NCBI GenBank assembly: GCA_026225945.1
Contig: JAMJFZ010000879.1
Location: 760,001-824,000, forward strand
Length of the DNA: 64,000 nucleotides
DNA from: Cricetomys ansorgei
Taxonomy: Eukaryota > Chordata > Mammalia > Rodentia > Nesomyidae
Direction: 5' to 3'
In this document: one piece after another, positions 1-10,240 of the stretch
Layout of the letters: each line of letters begins with the position of its first letter
Numbering within the stretch: the stretch's first letter is position 1
The notes under the pieces: model-generated
What the model saw: the letters and a program-made list of their open reading frames with translations, nothing else
Databases searched by the model: none
Told to the model about the DNA's origin: nothing
Position numbers and translations under genes: made by a program

Positions 1-430
1 TCATGAGCTCTTCTCCCTCCATGCTAGAATGCTGAATGGCTTGATCTGGCATAAGGTGTGTGCAGGACAGCGCGGCTGCTGGCAGTTCATGAGTGCAGTG
101 GTCTCGTCATTTCTGAAGACACAGCTTCTCACTAGTTCCTCCTCCTGAGCTCCGGACTTCTGGCTCTTACAATCTTTCTGCCCCCTCTTCTACAACCATC
201 CCTGAGCCCTGGGGAGGGTGCAGTGGGTATGACACATGTCTCATTACGGATAGGCACCCCACAGTTACCTATTCTCTGCACTTTGTTGTGAGTTTCTGCA
301 CGAACCGCCAGCCATTGCACTAAAACACTCCTCTGATGAGGACTGAGAGCTATACTAACCCCAGTTTAGGACTGGTCCTCAAAAACCAAGTTTTACCTCT
401 ATTTTCCACTGCTTGATTGTGCCATTATTT
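1..430. mobile_element. Rodent L1-type (Lx-like) noncoding segment, 5'-truncated by window edge
   Basis: The segment carries the word order typical of a repeated rodent noncoding L1 segment: 'tggctcttacaatctttctg', then 'ccccctcttctacaa', then 'ccctgagccctgggg'. The same words recur at 2040-2110 and in degraded form near 34660-34730, which shows from this window alone that it is repetitive. No coding potential is visible. The Lx/L1 3'-end name is from memory. Strand is left open because I cannot place the poly(A) end. Confidence 0.6.
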
Positions 431-489
431 GGCTTCCGTCAGTTCAGGACTTTCAATGTCTTAAAGATTTTCAAAACTCATTTGTAAAA

Positions 490-670
490 AATTATTTAAA
501 AAATTAATTTAATTTTTATTTTTATGTGCATTTGGTGTGAGAGTGTCAGATCCTGTGGAACTGGAGTTGCAGACGGTTATGAGCCGCCATGTGGGTGCCG
601 GGATTTGAACAGGGGTTCTCTGGAAGAGCAGCCAATCCTCTTAACCACTGAGCAATCCTTTCTAGCCTCC
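490..670 (-). mobile_element. B2-superfamily SINE, antisense
   Basis: Read on the minus strand it starts with a tRNA-like head (complement of 'ttaaccactgagcaatcc'), continues through the B-box region (complement of 'gggatttgaac') and the 'ccacatggcggctcat' block, and ends in an A/T-rich tail seen as a T-rich run at 490-525 on the plus strand. This is the layout of rodent B2/B3-type SINEs. It is full-length or nearly so and clearly diverged. It is not a functional tRNA gene. Confidence 0.85.
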
Positions 671-853
671 TTATACTGCAAGGAAGTTGGGTATGGACAT
701 ACTACATGGCTCGTCATGTTAAGGCTCTCGTGTCATGCAGACTTCCGTTGGCTGCAGCAGCTGTGCTTCTATGCCCACAGGCAGTGTAAAAGCACAAGGA
801 CCACCAGGCTCTGCCACACAACACACATGAGGCTTGCTTTGAGAACCCTGCCC

Positions 854-1480
854 AGTGTTTGAGCTCTGTAAGAGTTTCTCTTGTTTTCAGACTTTTCATA
901 CTTTTCTTGGGATTGGCCCAATTCCAAGGCACAAAAAGTGCCCCCTTGGATTCACCACTGCTCATACTTTTCATGTTTTGTCACCAAGGTTCCTGTCTAT
1001 GAGTACATCCCTCATAGAACCCCAAGACCACAATGGGTCCTGAAAGAGCAGCCAGTTAAGTTCCAGCTTCACACACAAAGGCTCATCTTCCAGAAATCCC
1101 TCCACAGTGCCCCTGCCTCGCTCCCAAAAAGTTCACATTTCCTCTCTTTTGTTCTCCTCCCAGCCAATCAGAGACAGCCATCCCAACCCTTCTCCAACTG
1201 TACCTCCCCTCTTCTGCTAGGACCATTTAAAAGCTGCTTTTTGCCTATGGGCCACATCTGTCTCTACTCTGCCCAGAGACAAGTGTTGTGTCTCTGAGGC
1301 TAATATCCCTTGTCCCTTATCCCTTCCCCGTTTCCCCCACTCTCCCTTGCCCTGTTCCTTGTTCCTTGTTATTTGTCCCACTGGGACAATGAATCTGTGG
1401 TGCCTGGGTGAGTCCTATGCTGACTCCGATCCCTTCACTATCCCTAGCTAGGGGGCATTTTCTTTTTGGTAATTAAAGAA
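854..1480 (+). other. Unrecognised pyrimidine-rich segment, possible solo LTR or orphan promoter
   Basis: I see no match to a SINE or L1. Properties: pyrimidine-rich, a CCAAT box near 1163, an ATTTAAAAG box near 1225, then a CT-rich tract with repeats of a 'ccttgtcccttatccc' type at 1308-1372. That order (CCAAT, TATA-like, downstream CT-rich) fits either an old retroviral LTR or a TATA-type promoter. A 138-residue open frame crosses it but has no recognisable domain. Confidence 0.35.
1161..1233 (+). promoter_or_regulatory. CCAAT box plus TATA-like box at promoter-like spacing
   Basis: 'cagccaatca' lies at 1161-1170 and 'atttaaaag' at 1225-1233, about 60 bp apart. That is the usual spacing of an NF-Y site and a TATA box. 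Transcription would be expected to begin around 1255. The promoter role is inferred from motif spacing only. Confidence 0.35.
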
Positions 1481-1641
1481 AAATGTTTGAGATTATAGCA
1501 TAACTACATCATTTCCCTTTTCTCTAACCCCTCTATCATTCCTCTAAACCCTCCCATGTGCCCTTCCCTTTGAACTCATGGCCCCTTTTTTCATTATATA
1601 TGCAATATGTATCAATTATAATATATATACATATAAATGCG

Positions 1642-1730
<89 letters not shown>

Positions 1731-2190
1731 CTAAATATGTAAATACAACCTGCTCAGTCTATATAATGGTACTGGTCTGCATATGTTTTCGGGGTTGGCC
1801 ATTTGGTATAAAGTAACCAATTGGTGTGCTCTTCCCTGAGGAATATTATTCCTCCCACTCCCAGTACTCCTTAGTTGTCTGCTGTTCTTTGCGTAGTGTT
1901 GAGACCTCACGGGTTTTTCCCCATCCACTTTGGCATGTGTATTCATGTTGTCCTTGTCCAGCTCATGTTTAGGCAGTCATGTTGGTGAGACCTTATGGGT
2001 ACAGCTTCTGACCTAACTAGGAGACACAATCTCACAGCAAATTCCTGGTCCTCTGGCTCTTATAATCTTCCTACCTCCTCTTCTACAGTGATCCTTCAGT
2101 CTCAGGTACAGGCTATCCATTGGCACTGGGCTCCGCACCTCTACATTTTGATTGGTGGTGGGTTTCTATAATGGTCTCTCTGTAAGGGCT
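1440..2190. mobile_element. Rodent L1-type (Lx-like) noncoding segment with internal microsatellite
   Basis: It begins T/A-rich, passes a CT-rich block ('cctctaaaccctcccatg'), a TG/TA microsatellite, and then 'aaccaattggtgtgctcttc', 'tttaggcagtcatgttggtg', 'gagacacaatctcacagcaa' and 'tggctcttataatcttcc'. Parts of the same unit occur at 1-430 and at 63790-64000. No ORF of L1 type is present. The family name is from memory. Confidence 0.65.
1641..1728. repeat. Compound (TG)n(TA)n microsatellite
   Basis: About 13 TG units at 1651-1676 run straight into about 26 nearly pure TA units up to 1728. It lies inside the L1-type segment, where such a repeat is part of the element. A TA run of this length can extrude as a cruciform and is prone to length change. 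Confidence 0.95.
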
Positions 2191-2199
2191 CAAGAGACA

Positions 2200-2464
2200 A
2201 AGTGGCACTGAGGAGATAGCTCACTGGATAAAGTGAGGACTGCCAGTGTGAGGTCCTGTGGTCTTTTCCTAGCACACATGTGAACAGAAGGGTGGAGCGG
2301 TAGAGGTCTGTAATCCCAGTGCTGGGGAGGCAGAGACAGGAGGATCCCTGGGATTGGTGGCCAGTCATGTCACTGAATCTAAGTTCCAACCACAGTAAAA
2401 GATCTTGTCTCAAAATAGAAAAACCAAGTGGAGGGAAATTGAAGAAGATATCAGATATTGATCT
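2200..2464 (+). mobile_element. B2-superfamily SINE ('GGCCAG' body subtype), sense
   Basis: The tRNA-like head 'gaggagatagctcactggat' is followed by a degraded B-box, then the body words 'ctgtaatcccagtgctgggg', 'aggcagagacaggaggatcc' and 'gatcttgtctcaaaa', and a CA-repeat tail. The same body recurs at 45655-45770 (sense) and, more degraded, near 15050-15260 (antisense). Confidence 0.85.
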
Positions 2465-2473
2465 ACACACACA

Positions 2474-2508
<35 letters not shown>
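2465..2508. repeat. (CA)n microsatellite at SINE tail
   Basis: About 22 CA units with one T interruption at 2480, placed directly at the 3' end of the SINE, where this subtype commonly carries CA repeats. Confidence 0.95.
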
Positions 2509-2720
2509 GATGCACAATGATTGAGTAAGCAGAAGCACTTGCTGATTCAGCTTTCTGTGCCATACTATCACATTGATAGCATTTACAGCTCTTTCAAAAA
2601 CACCTACATAAGGCTTAGAGCAAGTCCCTATTATTCATTCTTGGTGGTCGATTGTTCTACTTCCATAATGAATAACAATGGCTATTGATTGCATTCAGCA
2701 TCATATGCATTTGTTAGGTC

Positions 2721-3126
2721 TGCTGGCTAGTTTTATATCAACTTGACACAGGCTAGAGTCATCTGAAAGGAGGGAACACTTACTGAGAAAATACTTCCAT
2801 AAGACTGGGCTGTAGGCAAGCCTGTAGGGCATCTTCCTTATTAGTGATTGATGTGGGAGGGCTCAGCCCATTGTGGGTGGGGCTATCCCTAGACTGGTGG
2901 TCCTGAGTTATATAAGAAGCAGGCTGAGCAAGCCATAGGGAGCAAGCCAGTAAGCAGTATCCCTCCATGGCCTTTGCATCAGGTCCTGCCTCTAGGTTCC
3001 TGCCCTGTTTGAGTTCCTGTCCTGATTTCCTTCAGTGTGGAAGTGTAAACCAAATAAATCATTTCCTCTTCAAATGGCTTTTGGTCATGGTGTTTCACCA
3101 CAGCAATAGTAACCCTAACTAAGACA
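2721..3126 (+). mobile_element. Rodent repeat with TG...CA ends (LTR-like, MaLR-type ending)
   Basis: It starts 'tgctggctagttttatatca', continues 'acttgacacaggctagagtc', has an 'aaccaaataaatcatttcct' polyadenylation-like stretch near 3047, and ends 'cagcaatagtaaccctaact' plus 'aagaca'. The TG start, CA end, AATAAA and terminal word 'ctaactaagaca' resemble rodent MaLR LTR ends. I cannot give a sure family name. Related copies: 21650-22043 (sense) and 51360-51540 (antisense). Confidence 0.7.
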
Positions 3127-3544
3127 ATAGGTAAAGAGCAAATGACCTATAACTCGGTCACATAAGGTGAGGAGGGGTGGGAGGGGAGCAGGGTCCAGAC
3201 CTAATACTTTAGGCATTTTCACACAGAGCTGATCTGTATCTTCCCTCCCACGTCAGTCTTGAAGTAGAAATTCTTGGGTTCTTGTTGAGGGACATCATTT
3301 CTAGGGTTATTCAGGTGAAAATATGCAAATGTTTTATTGATTTCCTACATAATTTATCTCTCCTTAGCATTCTACTTGTCTTCAAAAATGACTTCATGTC
3401 TTTGATGGCTGACTGGCATTGAATGGAGATTTGCTTTTTCAAAAAGAATGGGGCCGAGTTTGACCTTGGCCTCCAGTTAGGTAAGACTCTGTGAAAAGAA
3501 TTAGAGGCAGATTTTAGTGGCAGAGTTGGTGGGAACATCTTCGT

Positions 3545-3870
3545 ATGATGGCTTGTATTGATGGTAAACTTGATAGGACCTGCAATCACCAATAAAAGGA
3601 GTCTCTGGGCTTGCCTGTGGATCATCTAGACTAGGTTCCCAGATGTCAGGGGACCCCTCCCAACTGTGAGTGTCACCATCTCATGGCCTGGGTCTTTCAC
3701 CTCTCTCTGCATCTTAACTATGAAAGCACGTGACCACCCTCAAGGCCCTGCTCCATGACTTCCAGGCCATGACATATTGTCACCTCGAATCTATGAGCCC
3801 AAATGATCCTTTTCTACCTTGAGCTGCTTTGGCCAGAGTCCCTTATTAAAGCATCAGGAGAAGCAAACAA
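3545..3870 (+). mobile_element. Degenerate rodent repeat related to the 'GTCAACTTGACA' class
   Basis: Weak but ordered matches to a rodent repeat remembered from consensus: 'gtaaacttgatagg', 'tctctgggcttgcctgtgg', 'gatcatctagactaggtt', 'gtgagtgtcaccatctcatg', 'cttccaggccatgac' and 'tcgaatctatgagccc'. A better, oppositely oriented relative is at 46050-46420. The copy is old and its edges are uncertain. Confidence 0.5.
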
Positions 3871-4639
3871 GAGACTTCCCTAGTATACTTAAATCATTCT
3901 ACAGACTTACTCGTGTTCCACACAACATTTTTCCCCCCAACATTTTCCCTAACATTCAGGGCATGTTCCTTTGTAAATAATATAGTCATTCCAATTTTAG
4001 GGGCTTGTTTCCAGAGTGTGAGCCTAGAATGGAAGTCAGAATATCCGCTGTAAGCAATGTATTAAAGATAAATCAGAATAAATCCCAAACCAACCAAAAC
4101 ACAGATATAATGAATTTTGTGACTTAATAAAAAATGTACGAGGTGGCCAGGGTATGGCATGGCAGGAAGATGAGCACAGACAGGCAGCTAAAAGGTAGTT
4201 CAGGGGAGAAGAGACTTCAACTGACCCCTAAACAAAGAATAACATTTCTACAGGCAGATAAGAGGTTATTGCAGGGCTAATGGACATTCCAAGAAAACCC
4301 AGTGGTTTATCCTGGCTCCAAATCTCCAGTTTAGAAGGCTTCCCAGAAGCCCAGCTGGCCCTAGAGTCAGCTTACAAATGGGAATACACATATGCGGTTT
4401 GGGTTTCTTTGAGGTTTGAATGTCTCAGGGCCAGCTTAGGTGTACCTAGGACAGCGCCAGAGCTCCAGATTAATTTCAGTGAACTTCTGGTGTGCTGGAG
4501 CCATTCCTGACCACAAGGTCAGCCTCCGAGTGAGCACAGAAGAGGGGTTCAGAAAGCCCTTGCAGACATCTCAGCTCCTGGTCCTGGAACCCCCAGGAAT
4601 GACTCCTGCTTTCTGAGATGTCACCACACCACCTATATA
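3871..4639. other. Apparently single-copy DNA, no feature recognised
   Basis: I see no SINE, LTR or L1 words here. A 76-residue open frame at 4280-4510 (plus) has no recognisable domain and lies in ordinary-composition sequence. Confidence 0.4.
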
Positions 4640-4795
4640 GTTGAGCAAGCATCTTTGTGGTAGGATGGAATGTCCTTTGGGTATATGCCCAGGAGTGGTA
4701 TAGCTAGATCTTGAGGTAGGTCAATTTCCAATTTCCTGAGGAATTGCCGTACTGATTTCCAAAGTGGCTTGTATAACTGTACGCTCTCACCAACC
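4640..4795 (-). mobile_element. L1 ORF2 3'-region fragment, antisense
   Basis: 'ctttgggtatatgcccagga' followed by 'gtggtatagctagatcttga', 'aatttcctgaggaattgcc' and 'gatttccaaagtggcttg' is the complement of the end of L1 ORF2, the segment coding for the C-terminal region after reverse transcriptase. Only about 155 bp remain. It is dead. Confidence 0.8.
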
Positions 4796-4799
4796 TCAG

Positions 4800-6690
4800 A
4801 TAGACGCAAAGGGCATAAAGACGGTCCTGGCTTTCTGAACCTCCCTCCGAGGAATCCCCTCTACGGAGCTGGTGGAGTGCAGCAGGATCAGCACCAGCTT
4901 TGCTGCCTTGCGTTATCCCTGAGGAAAGTGACAGGGCTCACCTAAGGACACTTTGAACCTTTCAGAGCTTGCTTCTACTGAATCTTCTCACACTGCATCA
5001 CTCGGTAGGAATCAGTTTTTCCTCACTGAAAGTTAAGTGAAGGAAGGACTACATAGTTACCGTTAATGTCGGTTTGCTTGCTTAGATCTTTTCACTTTCA
5101 AAAAAGGGGGGAGGTTGGATAGTAAGAAGAATCACAGGCATCCATCTTTCTGTCTTCTACCCAGCATTTGGAAGGATCCATCTTGTTCAGGTGAGGGCGT
5201 GAATTCTTGCAGCCTATCCCTAGTTCTCTTTGGGCACTCCCGACAGTACTGCAGTCCACACTGTGCTCCAACTTCTCAGCATGCTATGTGACCTCTTCCT
5301 TCCTTCAGGACCACATGCATCTTGGCTCCTTCACCTCTATCTTCTCCTCCAGAAGCTCTCCTCTTGCATGTTTGCCACTTGTATTTGAACAGCTCTCCAC
5401 TCAATTCCTCCTCAAGACAGTTCAGACCTTCTTCTCTCGCACTCCTTCAGACGTTTCTGTAGAAGAGCTGTTATCAGAGACTGTCAGAGTTTAGTGTCTA
5501 CATGTGTCTGTATCTCCTTGGTGCTCAGTTTTGAATCCCTACAAGAGAGCTGGAAGCATGTCATAGTCCCAGCATCACACGAAACGCCCAGCCAGAGGGC
5601 AGCCAAACAATTGGTTGAATCAAACTGCATGAACTGTAGAAATAACTTGACTGGCAAGTTTTGAGTACAGGTGATGACAGGTGTACAAGACAAGTGGTAG
5701 GTACCAAAAGTAATTAAAAATAAGTCATCTGAAGTCTTGGGGATGTGAGACTTACTGAGTTATTTACCTGACTTCGTTCCCTATAAAATTATGTACAGGT
5801 TTTAAGCTTAGTTTTGAAATATTGCATCTCAGTTGACGTGTCACTTCATGATTAGAAAAAATTCTTTAAAGCATACATTTTGCAAATCGATTGGTTTTCA
5901 TTAGAAGTATGAAGGTATTAAAAGTTAATTCATTTTATGTATATGCACTGATACATGACACATGATTCATCATCCATAGCACTGAAGGAGGATGTGTGTT
6001 GGAAAGCCTTTCATTGGTTTCTTGCTCCATTAGAGACTTCAGTAGGACAGTTAATCTTATTTTCAGCCCTTCTAGAATAATCTTTCAAAAGCTTCCCATT
6101 CTCATGAGATACCATGTGACATTACCATCAGGAACATGCCTCAGGTCAAATCAGTTTTACTGTCAAGTGTGTGAAGTGGGGTGAATTATTAACCCTGCTT
6201 TTAGTTCCCAACTTACATGGGCGTAAAGACAGTACTTCCTCAGGAGAGTTGCAGTCACAGAGCGATGTAGCATTTCAAGTGCTCAGACCAGAACTTGGAA
6301 CATAAATGCTATTTCTATAACTCATGGCTACCCTCAAGCCCCTGCTTCCATTCACTCTTCTACAGTACCCCTTCAGACAGGCTCTTTGGAACATTACTGA
6401 GCATTAGTGATGCAGCTAAGACGAAGGGGCTAGACACAGGTGTGTCATCTGTAGGAAGGATCTTAAAAGGGAGTGGTAATGGTTATTAGTAGCAGTGAAA
6501 GAGTTCTGGGGCAGTGCTATTAGTAAAAAGTTACCAGAGTAAAGGGCTGCTATTGCTACTCATAAATAAGAGGGGAATTTGAGAGTTAACCAGTCACTGC
6601 AGTAAGTTTTCTCAGATAATGCAACACAGGTTTCTGCCATAGGTATTTTTTATCTTTATTAGAGTGTGACCAGAAATGCATGTTAAAATC
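4800..6690. other. Single-copy stretch without recognised repeats
   Basis: Ordinary base composition, turning AT-rich after 5.7 kb. It holds one microexon-like segment at 5165-5190. Open frames of 95 aa (5207-5494, plus) and 69 aa (5484-5693, minus) show nothing I recognise. Confidence 0.4.
5165..5190 (+). other. Microexon-like segment between good splice signals
   Basis: A pyrimidine-rich acceptor ('tctgtcttctacccag') ends at 5164 and a 'cag|gtgagg' donor begins at 5191, leaving 26 nt. The length is not a multiple of three, so inclusion would shift frame. Pairs like this arise by chance in a window this size. Nothing else supports it. Confidence 0.15.
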
Positions 6691-6696
6691 CATTCG

Positions 6697-6945
6697 AGGC
6701 TGAGAGATATGCTGATGGTAAAGAAGCCCAAATACAGGGTCAGGGGGTAAACGGCTCAGCTGGTAAAGTGTCTGAGGACAAAAGCATGAGGACCTGAGTT
6801 TGGATTCTTAGCCCTCAGAAGGAGTTGAGTGTGGTACTCTGTGCTCTTGTACAAGCAGGAAGAAGGCAGACAGGGGCATCTGATCCTTGGGACTCACTGG
6901 CCAGCTTGTATGGTCAATAGGTGAACTCCGGTTTCAGTGGTAGGC
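6697..6945 (+). mobile_element. B2-superfamily SINE, degraded, with a second partial tRNA-like head
   Basis: 'ggctgagagatatgctgatg' at 6697 looks like one tRNA-derived head. A second head follows at 6747 ('gtaaacggctcagctggtaa') with 'aggacctgagtttggattct', then the body words 'gcatctgatccttgggactc' and 'actggccagcttg'. Either two SINEs overlap or one was inserted in another. The copy is clearly diverged. Confidence 0.65.
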
Positions 6946-7099
6946 CTGCTCTCAAAAGACAGGGTATAGAACTTTGGCTTCTACACACATGCACAAAGTG
7001 TGTGGGCCCCTGCTTCCCAGCTCCCTCCCTGGGGCAGCCAAAGGACTTCAGAGAGGGAGTGGCATCCTCAGGAACCATCCAGGTCCAGAAGGTTTTGGG

Positions 7100-7400
7100 C
7101 GGAGGCTGAGAGCCAGCAGGAAACAGACTTCTGGGGAGTCAGTGTCAGTGTAAACAGCTCAGTTTATTGAAGCAAGGGAAGTGCCATATGTAGGGTAGAG
7201 AGGGACCAGGAGTGCCTTATGTGGTGACAGATCATTGGCTGAGGCAGTGATACCAGGAGAGCTCTATTTGCATGTGGGCAGCTCACAGCCAGATATGGGT
7301 GGTCACGTTAACAGTTGATAGTCTCCTGTTAGTCTCTGCTGCCTGGAACAATCTCTTTCTTCCTTCCTTCGTACTCTAAAGAGAGACTAAGAGCTGATGG
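7100..7400 (-). mobile_element. Possible solo LTR, antisense
   Basis: On the minus strand an AATAAA lies in 'caataaactgagctg' (complement of 7152-7166), in a segment lacking SINE or L1 words and ending in CT-rich DNA at 7350-7375. An LTR is my best reading, but no TG/CA edges or target duplication could be fixed. It may be single-copy. Confidence 0.25.
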
Positions 7401-8064
7401 AGCAGGATGGGAAAAGCAGTGCCCACTACTGCCTGATTTGCTTTCCAACTTATCTAGGATTTTGAGGAATTTACAAAATTTCGAGAAGTCTTAATCTTAT
7501 TGATCTTTGTTTTTCTGATAAAACTTAGCATTAATATTTGGGAGAATAAATAGCATGTACATGAAGGTTACTTGGACCTTAGGGATGAAGGAAATGAAGG
7601 AAGGAGTTGAGATTATTAAGCACAGTCTTGGAGAGGAGGTGCTTAAGTGTTCATGGTCACCAAGTTGTGGTGGAGGCTAGAGAGCTCAAAAGAGGGCTGG
7701 GTCCTGAAGAGCTGGAGCGAGGTCCTCTGAGGCAGGGCCCTGGTGGGCTGGAGGAGGGATTTTTGAAGAGAAATGACAAGACGGGTTCTAGAATCTCTGG
7801 GATGATGCCTGGAAGCTGTTTCTGTGAGAGGTAGAACCTTGAGCTTTTGCTAGGAGGGGGAACTGCCATTGCTGGGTGGAGGACACATTGGATATGAATA
7901 AAATGTGAATGCATGGGGACGATGCACAGTTTTGGCTACCACTAGCACGGGCTCCATGTGCTCACACGCTAGAGAAGGAGAATTTGTCGCTCTGCAGAAT
8001 ATTTATTTACCCTGTTCTTACTGGAAATAAATACTCCAGACATTTTCTTTCTGTCTCCTTTCAG

Positions 8065-8094
8065 GACTTGGATTTGTGCTTATGCCACCTTTAG
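8065..8094 (+). other. Microexon-like segment, strong acceptor
   Basis: The acceptor 'tttctttctgtctcctttcag' ends at 8064 with a near-perfect pyrimidine tract. The donor 'ttag|gtaatt' starts at 8095. The enclosed 30 nt stay open in one of the three frames. The donor is only moderate, and chance occurrence cannot be excluded. Confidence 0.17.
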
Positions 8095-9189
8095 GTAATT
8101 TGCTGTTAGTCCTTTTGTTCATTTCCCTCTTTTCTCTTCACTGAGCTAAGGGATTATTGTTTCTTTGAAAAAAAAAAAAAAACCAACCTTGCATTTAAGA
8201 ATCAGCGTTCCTGTCCAGAAGGCAAAGAGAGGGGTGTGTGTTTGATCATCATGACCCCATTTCATCAAGCTATTCCATGGACTACTATTGTCTTCGGGCA
8301 GCTAACACCTAGCCACGATGAAGTCAGCTACCCATGTCTTACAGGTTAAATAACATTCATTCTTCTAAGATTTTTTTAAAGAGTTGTATGTCTCTCACAC
8401 TCACTCCTTCTGTAGCTGCATTTTGAAAGGGCTATTCTTTTTATGAAGAATGAACTTCACATTTCCATACATGTGTGTATGCTACTGGAAAGCATTTTTC
8501 TCAGAACAATCGTGTCAAGCAAAGCATATGAATTTCGACTTAAGCCTGCCTTCTTTAGGCTAGTTTTTCTACCTGTAGGGCTGTTGTGTTTTGAACACTG
8601 TCTTGAAACAATCATATTCTGTCATTATTAAAGGGGCAGAGGTATGGGAACTGGATAGGCAGGAGAGGAAGAATCTGAAGAGATTTACTAGAGTGAGAGT
8701 TTTCATACTCGTCATTCATGAATGACCACAGTCTGTCCTCAAAGAAGTATGTACAGCACCTTGTAACAGAATGTCAAACCTCTGTGTTGTGGAATTTAGC
8801 CAGGCAAGGCTGATATGCTCAGTTTAGAGCTGCTATTGAGGGTAGAAGCAGGAGGACTGACAGGTTAACTTGATACCCTTCATTTCAACATCATTGTTGG
8901 ATAAAAGACAGACACAGCAAGGGTTCTGAATTCAGAGTAGCTATTGCTTAAGGAACACCAGAGATAGGCTCTAGACAAAAGTGCCTAAGAGAAAACCATC
9001 TGTGCAATGCGTTTATCTCATTAAATGCAAAAATTAGCACAGAGAACATAAGACTGATGTTGCCCTTCCTGCTGCTTTGGTTCTCTTTCGTTGAACAGTA
9101 AGGGTACCCAAACTATATAAACATGTAGAGGCTTGGGCCACTTTTGGAGTATGGAAGAAAGAGACCCGGCTGAACCAGCTTCCTAAACG

Positions 9190-9380
9190 ACTGCATTATT
9201 TTATCCTGATGGTTTCTATGAAAGAAAATTAGCTGCATCGAGACCATCTGCATATTCATAATGTGAAGCATATGGCTGGCTGTCGGGATTGTGAGAAAGA
9301 AAATGCATTAATAACCATGCTTCTCTTCAGCCATTTCTCACATTCCAGGTTATTTCTTTGAGAAAGAATATATTTGAAAA
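9190..9380. promoter_or_regulatory. AT-rich single-copy block with clustered factor-like motifs
   Basis: Repeat-free DNA with octamer/POU-like words ('catctgcatattcataatg'), 'gcattaataacc' and 'tttctcacattccagg'. This resembles conserved noncoding elements in texture only. Conservation is not visible in a single sequence. Confidence 0.25.
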
Positions 9381-9629
9381 ATCTGTTTACTCTTTACAGG
9401 AGCCAAACATCTTTATTCCTTTGGACTTTTCTGTGTGGTGTCTACCACTATTGTATGTTTTAACGACAAATTCTGAAAGAGAATATGATGGTTTATACTA
9501 GAGAAGGACCCATAGGTAAATGTATAACACTTTGTAGGTGTGTATTTGTGTTAACGCATTGTTTCTTGTTAGGCATTAGTTACTGGAGTCAGAATTTTCT
9601 GAGTACATAATAGGGACTCAAAACCAGAC

Positions 9630-9634
9630 TGTGT

Positions 9635-9670
<36 letters not shown>
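9630..9670. repeat. (TG)n microsatellite
   Basis: About 20 TG units with a single TC interruption near 9640. Confidence 0.95.
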
Positions 9671-9672
<2 letters not shown>

Positions 9673-10153
9673 ATACCTTATGTGTGCATGTCTGTGTGAC
9701 TCTGGGCCCAGGCATAGACAGAAAGATGCATCTTTAGTTTTACTACACAGAATAATTAGCAAATTCGAAAGCTAAAATGATTAAGTATAGAGAAAGTAGG
9801 TCAAGCACGCTGTTATGCTGGTCAAAGAGTAAGAGAATGATTTTTCAATTTTAAATTCTTAATGGAAGAAAAAGTAATCTCCAGTTATATTAGAAGAAAA
9901 CAGCAAACTAATAGAACTTTTGCTTTTATGTCAAGCTTTTCAGGTACTCAGTGGATCAATAAATCCAATTCCCAATGTGCAATAACAAACAAGAAACAGC
10001 GAGAGAAGCTGAATTGGCACCTCTACCTTAATAACATAGCAAAGAAGGGTGTAAAGTTGGCGAGGAAAGATTAGGAAAGAAATGAAATTTTGCTCCTCTG
10101 AGACCGAGGTATCATGTTTGTTGAGTAAAGGTAAAAAAGGAACAAGGGAAACA

Positions 10154-10240
10154 GCGTAGGCGGCAGAGATGTGCGCTCCGTGCGAAGCCAGCTCCCGGGA
10201 GAGCTCTGGGAGCACTGGGGTCCCGCAGACGCGCACATCT
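10154..10240. other. CpG-dense 74-nt imperfect hairpin
   Basis: A perfect 10-bp inverted repeat (AGATGTGCGC at 10167-10176, GCGCACATCT at 10231-10240) encloses further pairings: TGCG 10181-10184 with CGCA, and CCAGCTCCC 10188-10196 with GGGAGC/TGG, around an 11-nt loop. That gives about 23 base pairs in 74 nt. Nine CpGs lie within about 85 bp of otherwise CpG-poor DNA. The palindrome CTCCCGGGAG sits at 10192-10201. A pre-miRNA-like RNA or a regulatory cruciform are both guesses. Transcription is unknown. Confidence 0.5.

Larger units (their letters stand above)
7401..9629. other. Mostly single-copy DNA
   Basis: Apart from an A run at 8168-8182, a microexon-like segment at 8065-8094 and an AT-rich candidate regulatory segment at 9190-9380, I recognise nothing. 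Open frames of 75 aa (7607-7834, plus) and 85 aa (7657-7914, minus) overlap each other and show no domain. Confidence 0.4.

Noticed and set aside
490..670. tRNA gene
   Set aside because: The tRNA-like boxes here and in the other SINEs are SINE heads, without an acceptor stem or anticodon arm that folds.
2141..2563. 140-aa minus-strand frame
   Set aside because: It lies within an L1-type segment, a SINE and a CA repeat; the VCVCVC stretch is microsatellite translation.
8785..8870. Possible B1-like SINE ('gccaggcaaggctgatatgctc')
   Set aside because: Only the first 20 bp and a later 'gaagcaggaggac' word fit; the rest does not follow B1 order.
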